Below, piece by piece: positions 10,385 to 18,797 of a DNA stretch of 64,000 nt. The first letter of the stretch is position 1. Each line of letters opens with the position of its first letter. A model generated the notes under the pieces. That model had not been told where the DNA came from and did no database searches. It was given only the letters and a program-made list of their open reading frames with translations. Origin of the DNA: Campylobacter lari subsp. concheus (GTDB lineage: Bacteria > Campylobacterota > Campylobacteria > Campylobacterales > Campylobacteraceae); assembly GCF_008245025.1 (NCBI RefSeq), contig NZ_CP043426.1, forward strand, positions 930,001 through 994,000. Direction: 5' to 3'. The translations under genes and the position numbers were made by a program.

Positions 10385-10611
10385 AATACACCTGCCTTAT
10401 TTTCTAGTATTTAATATTTTAGTATTTCTTTTATTAAAATTTATTTTATTTTTATAATAGTAAATAAATTTATATAAAAAAATAATACTTTTTTGATCTT
10501 ATTAAAAAAAATATAAATGAATGATAAATTTATATTTATTTTTTAAGTTTTATAGTGTAATATAATTAAACATAAGTTCTTGCAACTTAAACTTCATTCA
10601 AAGGAGAGACT
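10385..10611. promoter_or_regulatory. Divergent ppk / nrfH promoter region
   Basis: This 227-base gap is the largest in the window and very A/T rich. On the plus strand TATAAT at 10561-10566 is a good -10 for nrfH, and AAGGAGAG at 10601-10608 is its ribosome site. On the minus strand a TATTAT-like box within 10455-10465 could serve ppk. I see no TTAAC-N4-GTTAA (Crp/Fnr-type NssR) site and no ORF. Confidence 0.5.
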
Positions 10612-11106
10612 TTGAAAAAAGCAAACTCAAAACTTTTTGCTGTTTTCCTCTTCTTGCTTGTAATTTTAGCAGGAGTTGGAATGTATACTTTCCATAATGC
10701 TAAAGGCACTTCTTATTTTAGCGATGCCAGTGAAAGCTGTAATAACTGTCATATTATGAACGAAGTTTATAATGATTATTTAAAAGCTTCACACTCTAAA
10801 GAAGTTGATGGTAAACCAAGAGCAACCTGTAATGATTGTCATTTGCCACATAGCTTTTTTGAAAAATGGATTGCTAAAGCTCAAAGTGGTTTAGGACATG
10901 CTTATGCATTTACTTTTAAACTTGATTCTTTACCTACGCATTTAAGTGCAAATGCAAAAAGTAAAGAAATAGTCCAAAATAATTGCATAGAATGCCATAA
11001 AGAAATTGCGAGCAACACTATCAACCCTACTCTAGATCCACACAAAAATAATTCTTTAAGTTGTGTATCTTGTCACCAAGGTGTTGGCCATAAGAGAGGA
11101 TTTTAA
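10612..11106 (+). CDS. nrfH: NrfH, tetraheme quinol dehydrogenase for nitrite reductase
   Basis: 164 residues. One N-terminal membrane anchor (about 10-28) is followed by four CxxCH heme motifs: CNNCH, CNDCH, CIECH and CVSCH. NrfH belongs to the NapC/NirT family; it takes electrons from menaquinol and delivers them to NrfA on the periplasmic face. The start codon is TTG at 10612, chosen because a strong AAGGAGAG site sits just upstream and no ATG precedes the membrane anchor. It is followed 16 bases later by nrfA, so the two form one operon. Confidence 0.96.
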   Translation: MKKANSKLFAVFLFLLVILAGVGMYTFHNAKGTSYFSDASESCNNCHIMNEVYNDYLKASHSKEVDGKPRATCNDCHLPHSFFEKWIAKAQSGLGHAYAFTFKLDSLPTHLSANAKSKEIVQNNCIECHKEIASNTINPTLDPHKNNSLSCVSCHQGVGHKRGF

Positions 11107-11122
11107 ATGAAAGGAGTAATTA

Positions 11123-12940
11123 ATGAATAATAAAGGCATTTTATATAGTGCTATAAGTGCTACTATAGTAGCTATTGCGGGCGTATTGTGGTTAAATCAA
11201 GATATCACAGCTAAAACAAATGATTCAGTGGGCGGAATCATTTCTCAAGAAATTGTAAAACTTGGCGATGAAAATCCCACTTTTGATTACTGGGGAAAGA
11301 ACTTTCCTGATTATTTAGATATGCATACAGCAGTGGAAAAACAAGCACCTAATGCAACAGAATTTGGTGGAAATTTAGCTTATTCAAAACTAATCCGCTA
11401 TCCACAACTAACTGTTCTTTGGGCAGGTTATCCATTTAGCATTGATGCAAATGAAGAAAGAGGACACTTTTGGGTTCAAGTAGATCAAATGGATACAGCT
11501 AGAAATAACAAAGACTTCTTAAATGCACATGACTTTGCAGGATTTGGTGGCCAACCAACAGCTTGTATGAACTGCCATAGTGGATGGACTCCTTGGCTTT
11601 TAAACAACACTGCAAAAGGTGATTGGGTGGCATTTAACTCTGCAAAATATTGGACTATGATTAAAACAGTTCCTGCGGTAAATGGAGCTAAAGAAAACTC
11701 ACCTGAGCACAGTGGACCTCATGGTGGAAAAAGAATGGGAGTAACATGTGCAGATTGTCACAACCCAACAGATATGAGTTTAAGACTTACAAGACCAGCT
11801 TTAATCAATGCATTAATTTCAAGAGGCTATGAAGCAGATGAAAAACAAGGCATTAAAGCTTCAAGAAGCGAAATGAGAACTTTAGTATGCTCTCAATGTC
11901 ACGTTGAGTATTATTTCAAACCAACAGGTACTAAAGTAAAAACTATCGGTGAAAGTATTGCTAATGATAGTTCTAAAAAATGGTGGAATGGCACACAAAA
12001 AACTTACGATGAGTTTGACTCTTGGAGAGATGGAAATAAACCAATTGAAATTGAAGTTGATGGTATAGAGTTAACCTATCCATGGAGTGAGTGGAAAAAA
12101 GGTGAGTCATTTAGAATAGAAATGTTTGATGATTATTATGAAAAAAGTAGAGAAAATTTCCCAAGTGATTGGGTTCATAAAATCACTAAAGCACCTATGT
12201 TAAAAATTCAACACCCAGAAAGCGAGCTTTATAGTGGTGGAGTGCATGCTGCAAATGGTGTAAGTTGTGCAGATTGTCACATGCCTTATATTAGAAAAGG
12301 TGCAAAAAAAGTTACTAACCATAACATCACTTCACCTTTAGTTGATATTAACTCAGCTTGTAAAACTTGCCATACTCAAAGCGAAAGCTATCTAGCTAAA
12401 CAAGTAAAAGATATTCAAAATTCAGTAGCTCATGATTTAAGAACAGCTGAATATTCTTTAGTAAGCTTAATTAAAGATGTAGAAACTATTCGCGCAGAGC
12501 TTGGAAAAATGCCTAAATTCCAAACTAATGGCAAAGCAGATGATGCTAAAATTTCAGCTGAATTAAAAGAAGTATTAGAACTACATAGAAAATCTCAAGT
12601 AAGAGCAGACTTTGTAGGTGCTGAAAACTCAACAGGATTCCACAATCCTAGAGAAGCTTCAAGAATGCTTTTACAATCAGTTGATATGTCAAGACAAGGA
12701 CAAACTAAATTAGTAGAAATTGCAGCCAAAAATGGTATTAAAGATTTCAAAACTTCAAATTTAGGTTTTGAAGATATTCAAAAATTAAATCCAGGTGAAA
12801 TTCACTATAAAGTAGATCTAAATGGCAACAAAGCAGGAGATCGCTACTATAAACACCAAGAAGTAAATGGTAATCCACCGGCAAAACTTCTTGAAGATGA
12901 TAAAAATCTAAAACCTTATAATTATAAAGTAATAGATTAA
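11123..12940 (+). CDS. nrfA: NrfA, pentaheme cytochrome c nitrite reductase
   Basis: 605 residues with a cleavable or uncleaved N-terminal signal segment (about 5-25). Five heme attachment sites are visible: C148-MN-C151-H, C209 (CADCH), C256 (CSQCH), C382 (CADCH) and C413 (CKTCH). The protein reduces nitrite to ammonium with six electrons, and also handles NO. The first site is the catalytic heme; in E. coli-type NrfA it is CxxCK, but here it is CxxCH, as known for Campylobacter. Paired with nrfH. Together with nap it completes nitrate ammonification. A hairpin terminator follows. Confidence 0.97.
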   Translation: MNNKGILYSAISATIVAIAGVLWLNQDITAKTNDSVGGIISQEIVKLGDENPTFDYWGKNFPDYLDMHTAVEKQAPNATEFGGNLAYSKLIRYPQLTVLWAGYPFSIDANEERGHFWVQVDQMDTARNNKDFLNAHDFAGFGGQPTACMNCHSGWTPWLLNNTAKGDWVAFNSAKYWTMIKTVPAVNGAKENSPEHSGPHGGKRMGVTCADCHNPTDMSLRLTRPALINALISRGYEADEKQGIKASRSEMRTLVCSQCHVEYYFKPTGTKVKTIGESIANDSSKKWWNGTQKTYDEFDSWRDGNKPIEIEVDGIELTYPWSEWKKGESFRIEMFDDYYEKSRENFPSDWVHKITKAPMLKIQHPESELYSGGVHAANGVSCADCHMPYIRKGAKKVTNHNITSPLVDINSACKTCHTQSESYLAKQVKDIQNSVAHDLRTAEYSLVSLIKDVETIRAELGKMPKFQTNGKADDAKISAELKEVLELHRKSQVRADFVGAENSTGFHNPREASRMLLQSVDMSRQGQTKLVEIAAKNGIKDFKTSNLGFEDIQKLNPGEIHYKVDLNGNKAGDRYYKHQEVNGNPPAKLLEDDKNLKPYNYKVID

Positions 12941-12946
12941 TCATAC

Positions 12947-12977
12947 TAAACCCTCATAATCGAGGGTTTATTCTTTT
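12947..12977. terminator. Terminator between nrfA and thiC
   Basis: A perfect 9-bp stem TAAACCCTC / GAGGGTTTA with loop ATAATC is followed by TTCTTTT on the plus strand, a good terminator for nrfA. It overlaps the thiC stop (12968-12970), so it may also act on the convergent transcript. Confidence 0.85.
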
Positions 12978-14266
12978 ATCAAACTTACATCCTCACCTTT
13001 TAAAATTTTATTCATAGTGTTCATAGCGCACATTTTTCCACACATTGAACAAGAATTAAGCTCATCAGGTTTTCTTTCATTAAACATTTTCTTAGCCTTT
13101 TCTCCATCAATTGCTAATTTAAACATTTTTTCCCAATCAATATCTTGTCTAGCTTTACTCATTGCATCATCTATTTTTCTTTCTTTAGGAAGTTTGGCTA
13201 TATCTCCTGCATGAGCTGCTATTTTAGTCGCTACTATACCATCTCTTACATCTTCTAAATTTGGAAGTCTTAAATGCTCAGCAGGTGTTACATAGCAAAG
13301 TATATCAGCACCAGCTGCTGCTGCAACTGCTCCACCGATTGCTCCACTTATATGATCATATCCTGCACCTATATCAGTAACCAATGGTCCTAAGACATAA
13401 AAAGGTGCGCCGTTGCAAATTCTTTTTTCAAGTTGCATATTAGCTTCTATTTCATTAATAGCCATATGACCAGGTCCTTCTATCATTACTTGTACATCTT
13501 GAGCCCATGCTCTTTTAGTTAACAACGAAAGTTCGATAAGTTCAGCAATTTGAGCTCCATCGCTTGCATCATGGGTGCAACCTGGTCTTAGTGCATCGCC
13601 CAAAGAAAGTGTCACATCAAATTCCTTACATATAGCAAGCAAATCATCATAATATTCATAGAATGGATTTTCAGCATTATTCATTTGCATCCAAGCATAA
13701 AGAACTGAACCTCCTCTTGAAACTATATTAGTAATCCTATCACACTCTTTAAAAACCCTAGCAGCACGAGAATTTATCCCTGCATGAATTGTCATAAAAT
13801 CCACTCCACTTTTAGCATGATGATATACTACATCTAAAAAATCTTTTGCCTTAATATCTTTTAAATCTTTTTCTAAAAATCCAACTGCATCATAAACAGG
13901 CACCGTGCCTATCATAGCTTTTGAAGTAGCAATTAGCTCATCTCTAAAACGACTAGTTTTACCATAATTGCTAAGATCCATAATAGCTTCTATATTAAAT
14001 TTATGAGCTAACTCCACTTTTTTCATTTCTTCACTATAATCTACACAATCATTTGAAACACCTAAATTTACATTTACCTTTGTTTTAAGTCCATAGCCAA
14101 TACCATTTGGGTCTAGTGCTTTATGGTTGATATTTACAGGAATGATGATTTTTCCATATGCTATATTTTCAAGCAAAAAATCTTCACTTACTTGCTCTTT
14201 TTGTGCAACAATTTGCATTTGTTTTGTGAAAATTCCTTCTTTTGCATAAGACATTTGAGTTTTCAT
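12968..14266 (-). CDS. thiC: ThiC, HMP-phosphate synthase (short form)
   Basis: 432 residues. ThiC is a radical-SAM enzyme that rearranges aminoimidazole ribotide into hydroxymethylpyrimidine phosphate, the pyrimidine half of thiamine. The C-terminal cluster motif is CSMCGKMC (C406, C409, C413), i.e. CX2CX3C as I recall for short ThiC proteins; the E. coli-type enzyme is about 630 residues with an extra N-terminal domain and CX2CX4C. Other signals include [17 protein letters not shown] and [11 protein letters not shown]. The ATG at 14266 has AAGGAT eight bases upstream, which a TPP riboswitch appears to control. Confidence 0.96.
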   Translation of the reverse strand: MKTQMSYAKEGIFTKQMQIVAQKEQVSEDFLLENIAYGKIIIPVNINHKALDPNGIGYGLKTKVNVNLGVSNDCVDYSEEMKKVELAHKFNIEAIMDLSNYGKTSRFRDELIATSKAMIGTVPVYDAVGFLEKDLKDIKAKDFLDVVYHHAKSGVDFMTIHAGINSRAARVFKECDRITNIVSRGGSVLYAWMQMNNAENPFYEYYDDLLAICKEFDVTLSLGDALRPGCTHDASDGAQIAELIELSLLTKRAWAQDVQVMIEGPGHMAINEIEANMQLEKRICNGAPFYVLGPLVTDIGAGYDHISGAIGGAVAAAAGADILCYVTPAEHLRLPNLEDVRDGIVATKIAAHAGDIAKLPKERKIDDAMSKARQDIDWEKMFKLAIDGEKAKKMFNERKPDELNSCSMCGKMCAMNTMNKILKGEDVSLIKE

Positions 14267-14270
14267 TTAA

Positions 14271-14307
14271 ATTTATCCTTAAAATAAAAATTTGGATAAA
14301 TGAAGGG
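14271..14307 (-). promoter_or_regulatory. Expression platform of the TPP riboswitch: ribosome-site hairpin
   Basis: On the minus strand ATTTATCC (14301-14294) can pair over 8 bases with GGATAAAT (14278-14271), which contains the thiC ribosome site AAGGAT. The same upstream strand, read as CCCTTCATTTAT (14307-14296), can instead pair 11 of 12 bases with ATAAATGACGGG (14413-14402) at the 5' end of the aptamer. The two pairings are mutually exclusive, which gives an explicit translational switch. Confidence 0.7.
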
Positions 14308-14321
14308 TATGTGAGTAGTTG

Positions 14322-14413
14322 ATAAATTATCCCAACGCTAGCATTACCTAGTTCTGGTGCGGTCTAAGCTTTTAGCTTACTCTCAGCCTGTATCACAAGC
14401 TCCCGTCATTTAT
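14322..14413 (-). ncRNA. TPP (thiamine pyrophosphate) riboswitch aptamer, THI element
   Basis: The minus strand carries the conserved THI-element blocks in order: CGGGAGC, then CAGGCTGAGA, then GACCGCACCAGAACTAGG, then TAATGCTAGCGTTGGGA. The variable helix between the second and third blocks (GTAAGCTAAAAGCTTA) forms a small stem. The element sits directly in front of thiC, the usual target: TPP binding is expected to lower thiC expression. Confidence 0.95.
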
Positions 14414-14421
14414 GCAAAGCA

Positions 14422-14427
14422 AGTATA
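14422..14427 (-). promoter_or_regulatory. Possible -10 box for the thiC riboswitch transcript
   Basis: TATACT on the minus strand lies about ten bases before the 5' end of the aptamer, in the short gap after the dnaQ-like stop. A T-rich stretch precedes it. Read-through from rpe-dnaQ is also possible. Confidence 0.4.
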
Positions 14428-14448
14428 ACAATAAATACAAAACAAAGT

Positions 14449-15213
14449 TTATTTTTTTATTTGACTTTTAGCTTGCTTGCTAAAATGTAACAATTCTTCG
14501 GTGGTTTTTATATAAAAAGGAATTTTTTTAAGACAGTATTTTAAAATTTCACTTGCAGCCAAAGCATCACTTAAGGCTCTATGATGCTTACTTTCAATAC
14601 ACAAAAACTCTTTTAGTGCATCAAGACCGTATTTTGGACTTTCAATGCACTTTTTAGCTAAATCAATAGTGCATAATCTTCTATTTAAAAGCACTCCAAA
14701 ATCATTTTCATACATAGCTTTAGATATAAAATGATAATCAAAACGTACATTGTGTGCTACAAAAATGCTATCTTTTAAAAACAATTTAAAATCATTTAAC
14801 ACAGTTTTTAAAGAAGGTGCATTTTCTACCATATCCAAACTAATCCCGGTTAATTCTGTAATATTTTCAGGTATACTTTCTACTTTTATAAAGCTCTCAA
14901 ATCTATCAATTTCTTTATAATTTTGAATTTTAACCGCACCTATTTCTAAAATTTGACCACTTTTTATCCCACCAGTGCTTTCAATATCTACTACACAAAA
15001 AATCTCATCTTTTATTTTTATATTCTTACTTTTTAAGCACAAGCAATTTTGTGCATTAAGCTCCACTCCTAGCCCTAAAAGCTCAAAAATATATAAATCA
15101 AAATCATAATGGTTTAATTCTTCTATTTTTGCAAGTTCTTTTAAAACCCAAGGAAAAGGTTTGTTTTCCTTACTTAGCTTGATGATTAAATCATCGATTT
15201 GTTGTTGGCTCAA
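14449..15213 (-). CDS. DnaQ-like 3'-5' exonuclease (DEDDh family)
   Basis: 254 residues. The exonuclease domain begins at about residue 70: ExoI motif VVDIEST (D76, E78), ExoII region HNVRFDYHF, and ExoIII motif HRALSDALAA with the catalytic His of the DEDDh class. This resembles the epsilon proofreading subunit of DNA polymerase III and similar exonucleases. About 70 residues precede the nuclease domain and match nothing I recognise; they may mediate polymerase binding. The start overlaps the rpe stop by four bases. In C. jejuni the neighbour of rpe is annotated dnaQ, but a dedicated polymerase role is not proven by sequence. Confidence 0.85.
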   Translation of the reverse strand: MSQQQIDDLIIKLSKENKPFPWVLKELAKIEELNHYDFDLYIFELLGLGVELNAQNCLCLKSKNIKIKDEIFCVVDIESTGGIKSGQILEIGAVKIQNYKEIDRFESFIKVESIPENITELTGISLDMVENAPSLKTVLNDFKLFLKDSIFVAHNVRFDYHFISKAMYENDFGVLLNRRLCTIDLAKKCIESPKYGLDALKEFLCIESKHHRALSDALAASEILKYCLKKIPFYIKTTEELLHFSKQAKSQIKK

Positions 15214-15857
15214 AATTCAAGCTTTAAAGAATTGATTGCTGTTTTTTTATCTTGCGAGGAAAAGATATAACTACCTGCGACTAAAATATCAGCTCCTGCT
15301 TCATCTAAATCAGGTGCATTTAAACCATTTACCCCACCATCTACTTCTATAAAAACTTTAAGATTTTTCCTATCTATCATTTCTCTTAACTGTCTAATTT
15401 TATCATATATCAATGGTAAAAAATTTTGCCCACCAAAGCCTGGATTAACACTCATTAAAAGCACCATATCTACAAATTCTAAAATATACTCTATACTTGA
15501 AACTGGAGTATGTGGATTTAAAACAATGGCAGGATGAATACCTTTTTTTCTTATATACTCACACACCCTAATAGGATGATTTTCAGCTTCTAAATGAAAA
15601 CTAATAAATTTTGGTTTTATTGGGATAAATAAATCTACAAAACTACTAACATTATATACCATTAAATGCACATCTAAAGGCACTGAAGTAATTTTTGAAA
15701 TATTTTCAATCACACAAGGACCAAAAGTAAGATTTGGCACAAAATGCCCATCCATTACATCAATGTGCAACAAATCAGCCCCTGCTTCACACACATCTTT
15801 AATCTCATTTTCCAAATTTAAAAAATTTGCAGACAATAAACTTGGCGCTACATACAT
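15210..15857 (-). CDS. rpe: Ribulose-phosphate 3-epimerase
   Basis: 215 residues forming a TIM barrel that interconverts ribulose 5-phosphate and xylulose 5-phosphate in the pentose phosphate pathway. Signals: SLLSANFLNLENEI at the N-terminus, the metal-binding HIDVMDGHFVPNLTFGP, then HLMV, LMSVNPGFGGQ and EVDGGVN with the catalytic Asp, and the phosphate-binding ILVAGSYIF. Start ATG at 15857 is preceded by GGAG. First gene of the rpe-dnaQ unit, divergent from rpmB. Confidence 0.97.
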   Translation of the reverse strand: MYVAPSLLSANFLNLENEIKDVCEAGADLLHIDVMDGHFVPNLTFGPCVIENISKITSVPLDVHLMVYNVSSFVDLFIPIKPKFISFHLEAENHPIRVCEYIRKKGIHPAIVLNPHTPVSSIEYILEFVDMVLLMSVNPGFGGQNFLPLIYDKIRQLREMIDRKNLKVFIEVDGGVNGLNAPDLDEAGADILVAGSYIFSSQDKKTAINSLKLEF

Positions 15858-15890
15858 TTTATATCTCCAATAAAAGTAAAAAATAATTTT

Positions 15891-15965
15891 ATCATACTTA
15901 TTATCAAATTTTCTTTATGTATTTTTGATAATATTTGATTTTTTTAAGCTTGTTTTAGATATAAT
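15891..15965. promoter_or_regulatory. Divergent promoters of rpe and rpmB
   Basis: For rpmB, TATAAT occupies 15960-15965 downstream of T-rich tracts, about 35 bases before the ATG. For rpe, TATGAT on the minus strand is at 15896-15891, also about 35 bases before its ATG. The 142-base gap contains nothing else that I recognise. Confidence 0.6.
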
Positions 15966-15999
15966 GCTAAAAATTATTTTTATTTCATAAGGAAAATTT

Positions 16000-16194
16000 A
16001 TGTCAAGAATTTGCCAAATTACAGGAAAAGGACCTATGGTAGGTAACAATGTTAGCCATGCTAACAATAAAACAAAAAGACGCTTTTTGCCAAATTTAAG
16101 AACAGTTCGTATTACCTTAGAAGATGGAACTACTAGAAAAGTTAGAGTTGCTGCTTCAACTTTAAGAACACTTAAAAAGCAAAGTAGTAAATAA
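16000..16194 (+). CDS. rpmB: Ribosomal protein bL28
   Basis: 64 residues. The bL28 signature is complete: [20 protein letters not shown] at the N-terminus, then [11 protein letters not shown] and [13 protein letters not shown]. It is a component of the 50S subunit. The gene is small but has a clear -10 box and an AAGGAAAA ribosome site. It leads a run with a potassium channel, a DUF465 protein and a chemoreceptor; the grouping of rpmB with a DUF465 gene and a chemoreceptor also occurs in C. jejuni from memory. Confidence 0.98.
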   Translation: MSRICQITGKGPMVGNNVSHANNKTKRRFLPNLRTVRITLEDGTTRKVRVAASTLRTLKKQSSK

Positions 16195-16219
16195 TCCTTA
16201 ATGTAAACGAGGAATTACT

Positions 16220-17347
16220 ATGTCTTTTTTAAAAAAGCTACAAAAATTCCTCAATTGGTCTCCCTCTCCAAAACCTTCAATTAATCTCAATGATGAGCTT
16301 TATGAGCAACTTAAATTTTTAAGAATTCCTCTTATTGCTGTTGTAATGATGACATTAATTGGGGCTTTTGGTTATATGCTCACAAGTAATTACAACCTTA
16401 ACGACGCTATTTATCAAGCTGGTATGACTTTTACCACTTTGGGTTATACTGAAGTTAATCCCATACCAACAGCAGGTAGAATTTTTACTGTTGTATATGT
16501 ATTATTAACTTTTACAATATTTACTTTTTGTATGGGTTTAGTAATAGAAATAGTAAAAAAAGGTGTTTTGTCTAAAATCATCAAGGAAAGAAGAATGCTG
16601 CATAAAGTTGCAAGATTAAAAAATCATTTTGTAATATGCTATCATAATGATTTTACCATAGAATTAGCACAGCAATTTAGAGAAAATCATATTCCTTTTG
16701 TTGTAGTTGATGAAATTGAAAATTTCAGTGAGATTGCTGAAAAATATAATTATCCTTATTATATAGAAAGCGCACCTCATACCAACACAGCTTTTTTAAA
16801 AACCAATCTTTCTAGTGCAAAAGGCATAATCACCCTTAGTAATAACATAGCAGATAATATTGCTATCATCGCCTCAGTAAGATTATTTGAAAAAGAATTA
16901 CAAAGAATTAATCCTTATTTTATACTAGCCAGCTCAAGCAACGAAGATGAAACAGAAAAACTTAAAAAACTTGGGGCAAATTCTATTGTTTCTGCTACAA
17001 AATTAGTTGCACAAAGACTTAGCGCGATGTCAGCAAGACCAGATATGGAAAATTTATTAGAAAATTATCTTTATAAAAAAAATAGCCCTATTGATTTAGA
17101 AGAGGTTAAAATTCCTGATGAATCATGGGTGAGATTTAAAAGATTAAAAGAAATTCATTTAAGAGATATGGCAAATGTAAGCATAGTAGGAATTTTAGAA
17201 AATAAAAAATTCACACCTATGCCAAGAGGTGATACTTTAATAGGTACTGGAGCAAAATTATTAATCGTAGGTACAGCAGATAGCATAAAAATAGCCAAAA
17301 AGATTATAAAAAACAAGCAAAAACCTGATGAGTTAAAATATATTTAA
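16220..17347 (+). CDS. Two-helix potassium channel with RCK (TrkA-type) cytoplasmic domain
   Basis: 375 residues. TM1 is about 34-54, the pore loop about 63-80, TM2 about 88-112. The filter reads T73-L-G-Y-T77-E, where the usual motif is TVGYGD: the second Gly is replaced by Thr. A TrkA-N/RCK domain (about 130-250) and a TrkA-C domain (about 290-372, with VSIVGIL and IGTGAKLLIVG) follow. The first RCK strand reads FVICYHNDFT, lacking the GxGxxG nucleotide-binding loop. Overall the layout is MthK/Kch-like and predicts a ligand-gated ion channel in the inner membrane, but ion selectivity and ligand are uncertain because of these changes. It lies 25 bases after rpmB. Confidence 0.85.
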   Translation: MSFLKKLQKFLNWSPSPKPSINLNDELYEQLKFLRIPLIAVVMMTLIGAFGYMLTSNYNLNDAIYQAGMTFTTLGYTEVNPIPTAGRIFTVVYVLLTFTIFTFCMGLVIEIVKKGVLSKIIKERRMLHKVARLKNHFVICYHNDFTIELAQQFRENHIPFVVVDEIENFSEIAEKYNYPYYIESAPHTNTAFLKTNLSSAKGIITLSNNIADNIAIIASVRLFEKELQRINPYFILASSSNEDETEKLKKLGANSIVSATKLVAQRLSAMSARPDMENLLENYLYKKNSPIDLEEVKIPDESWVRFKRLKEIHLRDMANVSIVGILENKKFTPMPRGDTLIGTGAKLLIVGTADSIKIAKKIIKNKQKPDELKYI

Positions 17348-17395
17348 CTTATTTTAAGTTATAATCAAATACTAATTTAAAAAAAGGAGGCTTAT

Positions 17396-17611
17396 ATGCT
17401 ACATGAATTTAGAGATTTAATTACCGAGCTAAAAGGTAAAGATATGCACTTTGATAAATTGTTTGAAGAGCATAATGAACTTGATCATAAAATTAAAGAC
17501 GCTGAAGAAGGTAGAATTCATCTAGATAGCTTGGAAATTGCAAATCTTAAAAAAGAAAAACTAAGATTAAAAGATGAGTTAAATACTTATTTATCAAATT
17601 ACAAAAAATAA
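17396..17611 (+). CDS. Small DUF465 (YdcH-family) protein
   Basis: 71 residues, mostly charged and helical. It matches the DUF465/YdcH pattern: HFDKLFEEHNELDHKIKDAE, then a helix ending in NLKKEKLRLKDEL. The family forms short helical hairpins; its function is unknown. A strong AAAGGAGG ribosome site precedes the ATG. It lies between the channel gene and the chemoreceptor gene, 48 and 33 bases away, in the same direction. Confidence 0.85.
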   Translation: MLHEFRDLITELKGKDMHFDKLFEEHNELDHKIKDAEEGRIHLDSLEIANLKKEKLRLKDELNTYLSNYKK

Positions 17612-17644
17612 TTTCTTTCTAATTTTAACTTTCAAGGAAAAACC

Positions 17645-18772
17645 ATGTTTGGAAAAAAAAGTCAATCAAAACAAGACTTTGAAGATTTGCAAAATAAAAT
17701 CAAAGAGCTACAAGAAGAAAACAAAAAACTTCTTTTAGAAAAACAAGAACTAATTGAAAAATACGAAAAACAACTTCAAGAAGATTGTGGGAAAACTGCA
17801 CTTGAAACTCGTCTTTTAGAAATGCTATTAAATGGAGTATTAAAAGGTATTTCAAATGTACAAGGCGATATGCAAGAAAATGTAAATAAAGCAGAGATGA
17901 TTTCTCAGTATTCTGACTCATCATTAAAAGATATGCAAGAATTAAATGCGATTACACATTCAATCATATCCTCACTTCAAAGCATTATTGAATCAGCCAA
18001 TCGCTCAAGAGATACAGCAGGTAATTTACATCGTAGTGTTGATGAAATTACCAATGTTATTAATTTAATTAAAGATGTATCTGATCAAACCAATCTTTTA
18101 GCGCTAAATGCTGCTATAGAAGCTGCGCGTGCGGGAGAGCATGGTCGTGGTTTTGCTGTTGTTGCTGATGAAGTTCGAAAACTTGCTGAAAAAACACAAA
18201 AAGCAACTTCTGAAGTAGAATTAAATATTAATCTATTAAAACAAAATGCAGATGAAATGTATGGACAAAGCGAACAAGTAGAAAAAGTGTCACTAGAATC
18301 AAATGAACATATTATAAAATTCTCTAGTAATTTTACTCAATTAATTTCTAATGCAAACTCAACTAGTTCACATGCTAAAAGTATTGCTTCTGAAATTTTT
18401 GTTTCTTTAGCTAAACTAGATCACGTTGCTTTTAAGCTTAACGGCTATAACGAAATCATTCATGCCACAGGTAAAACGCTTTCTGATCATTTAAGTTGTA
18501 GACTTGCAAAATGGATTGCGGGTGTAGGTAAAGAAAGATTTTCTAGCGGAAGAGCTTTTGGTAAGTTAAATTTACCACACCAAAAAGTGCATGAAAATAT
18601 CAACCAAGCCGTTGCCTTAGCACATAATGAAAATACAGGCAATGAATTAGTTCAAAATCAAATTCTAGATAAATGCTCAAACGCCGAAAAAGCCTCTGAA
18701 GATTTATTTGTAATCTTTAAAGAAATGCTTGATGAAAAAGACCCAAACATTGAAAATAAAGAAGAAAAATAA
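17645..18772 (+). CDS. Cytoplasmic methyl-accepting chemoreceptor with C-terminal zinc-binding CZB domain
   Basis: 375 residues with no membrane segment and no periplasmic sensor. A coiled coil (about 8-45) leads into the signalling domain (about 60-250), whose hairpin tip carries [16 protein letters not shown] and [16 protein letters not shown], the CheA/CheW contact. The C-terminal part (about 255-345) fits a CZB domain: His in LDHVAFKL, Cys in HLSCRLAKW, and two His in [10 protein letters not shown], the usual 3-His-1-Cys zinc site. It resembles the soluble chemoreceptors of C. jejuni (Tlp6 type). A role in sensing oxidants or zinc follows from the CZB family, not from direct evidence. Confidence 0.9.
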   Translation: MFGKKSQSKQDFEDLQNKIKELQEENKKLLLEKQELIEKYEKQLQEDCGKTALETRLLEMLLNGVLKGISNVQGDMQENVNKAEMISQYSDSSLKDMQELNAITHSIISSLQSIIESANRSRDTAGNLHRSVDEITNVINLIKDVSDQTNLLALNAAIEAARAGEHGRGFAVVADEVRKLAEKTQKATSEVELNINLLKQNADEMYGQSEQVEKVSLESNEHIIKFSSNFTQLISNANSTSSHAKSIASEIFVSLAKLDHVAFKLNGYNEIIHATGKTLSDHLSCRLAKWIAGVGKERFSSGRAFGKLNLPHQKVHENINQAVALAHNENTGNELVQNQILDKCSNAEKASEDLFVIFKEMLDEKDPNIENKEEK

Positions 18773-18797
18773 AAGGTAAGATTTAATTCTTACCTTT
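18772..18797. terminator. Bidirectional hairpin between chemoreceptor and Nudix genes
   Basis: The 9-bp inverted repeat AAAGGTAAG / CTTACCTTT with an 8-base loop overlaps the stop codons of both convergent genes. Confidence 0.7.
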
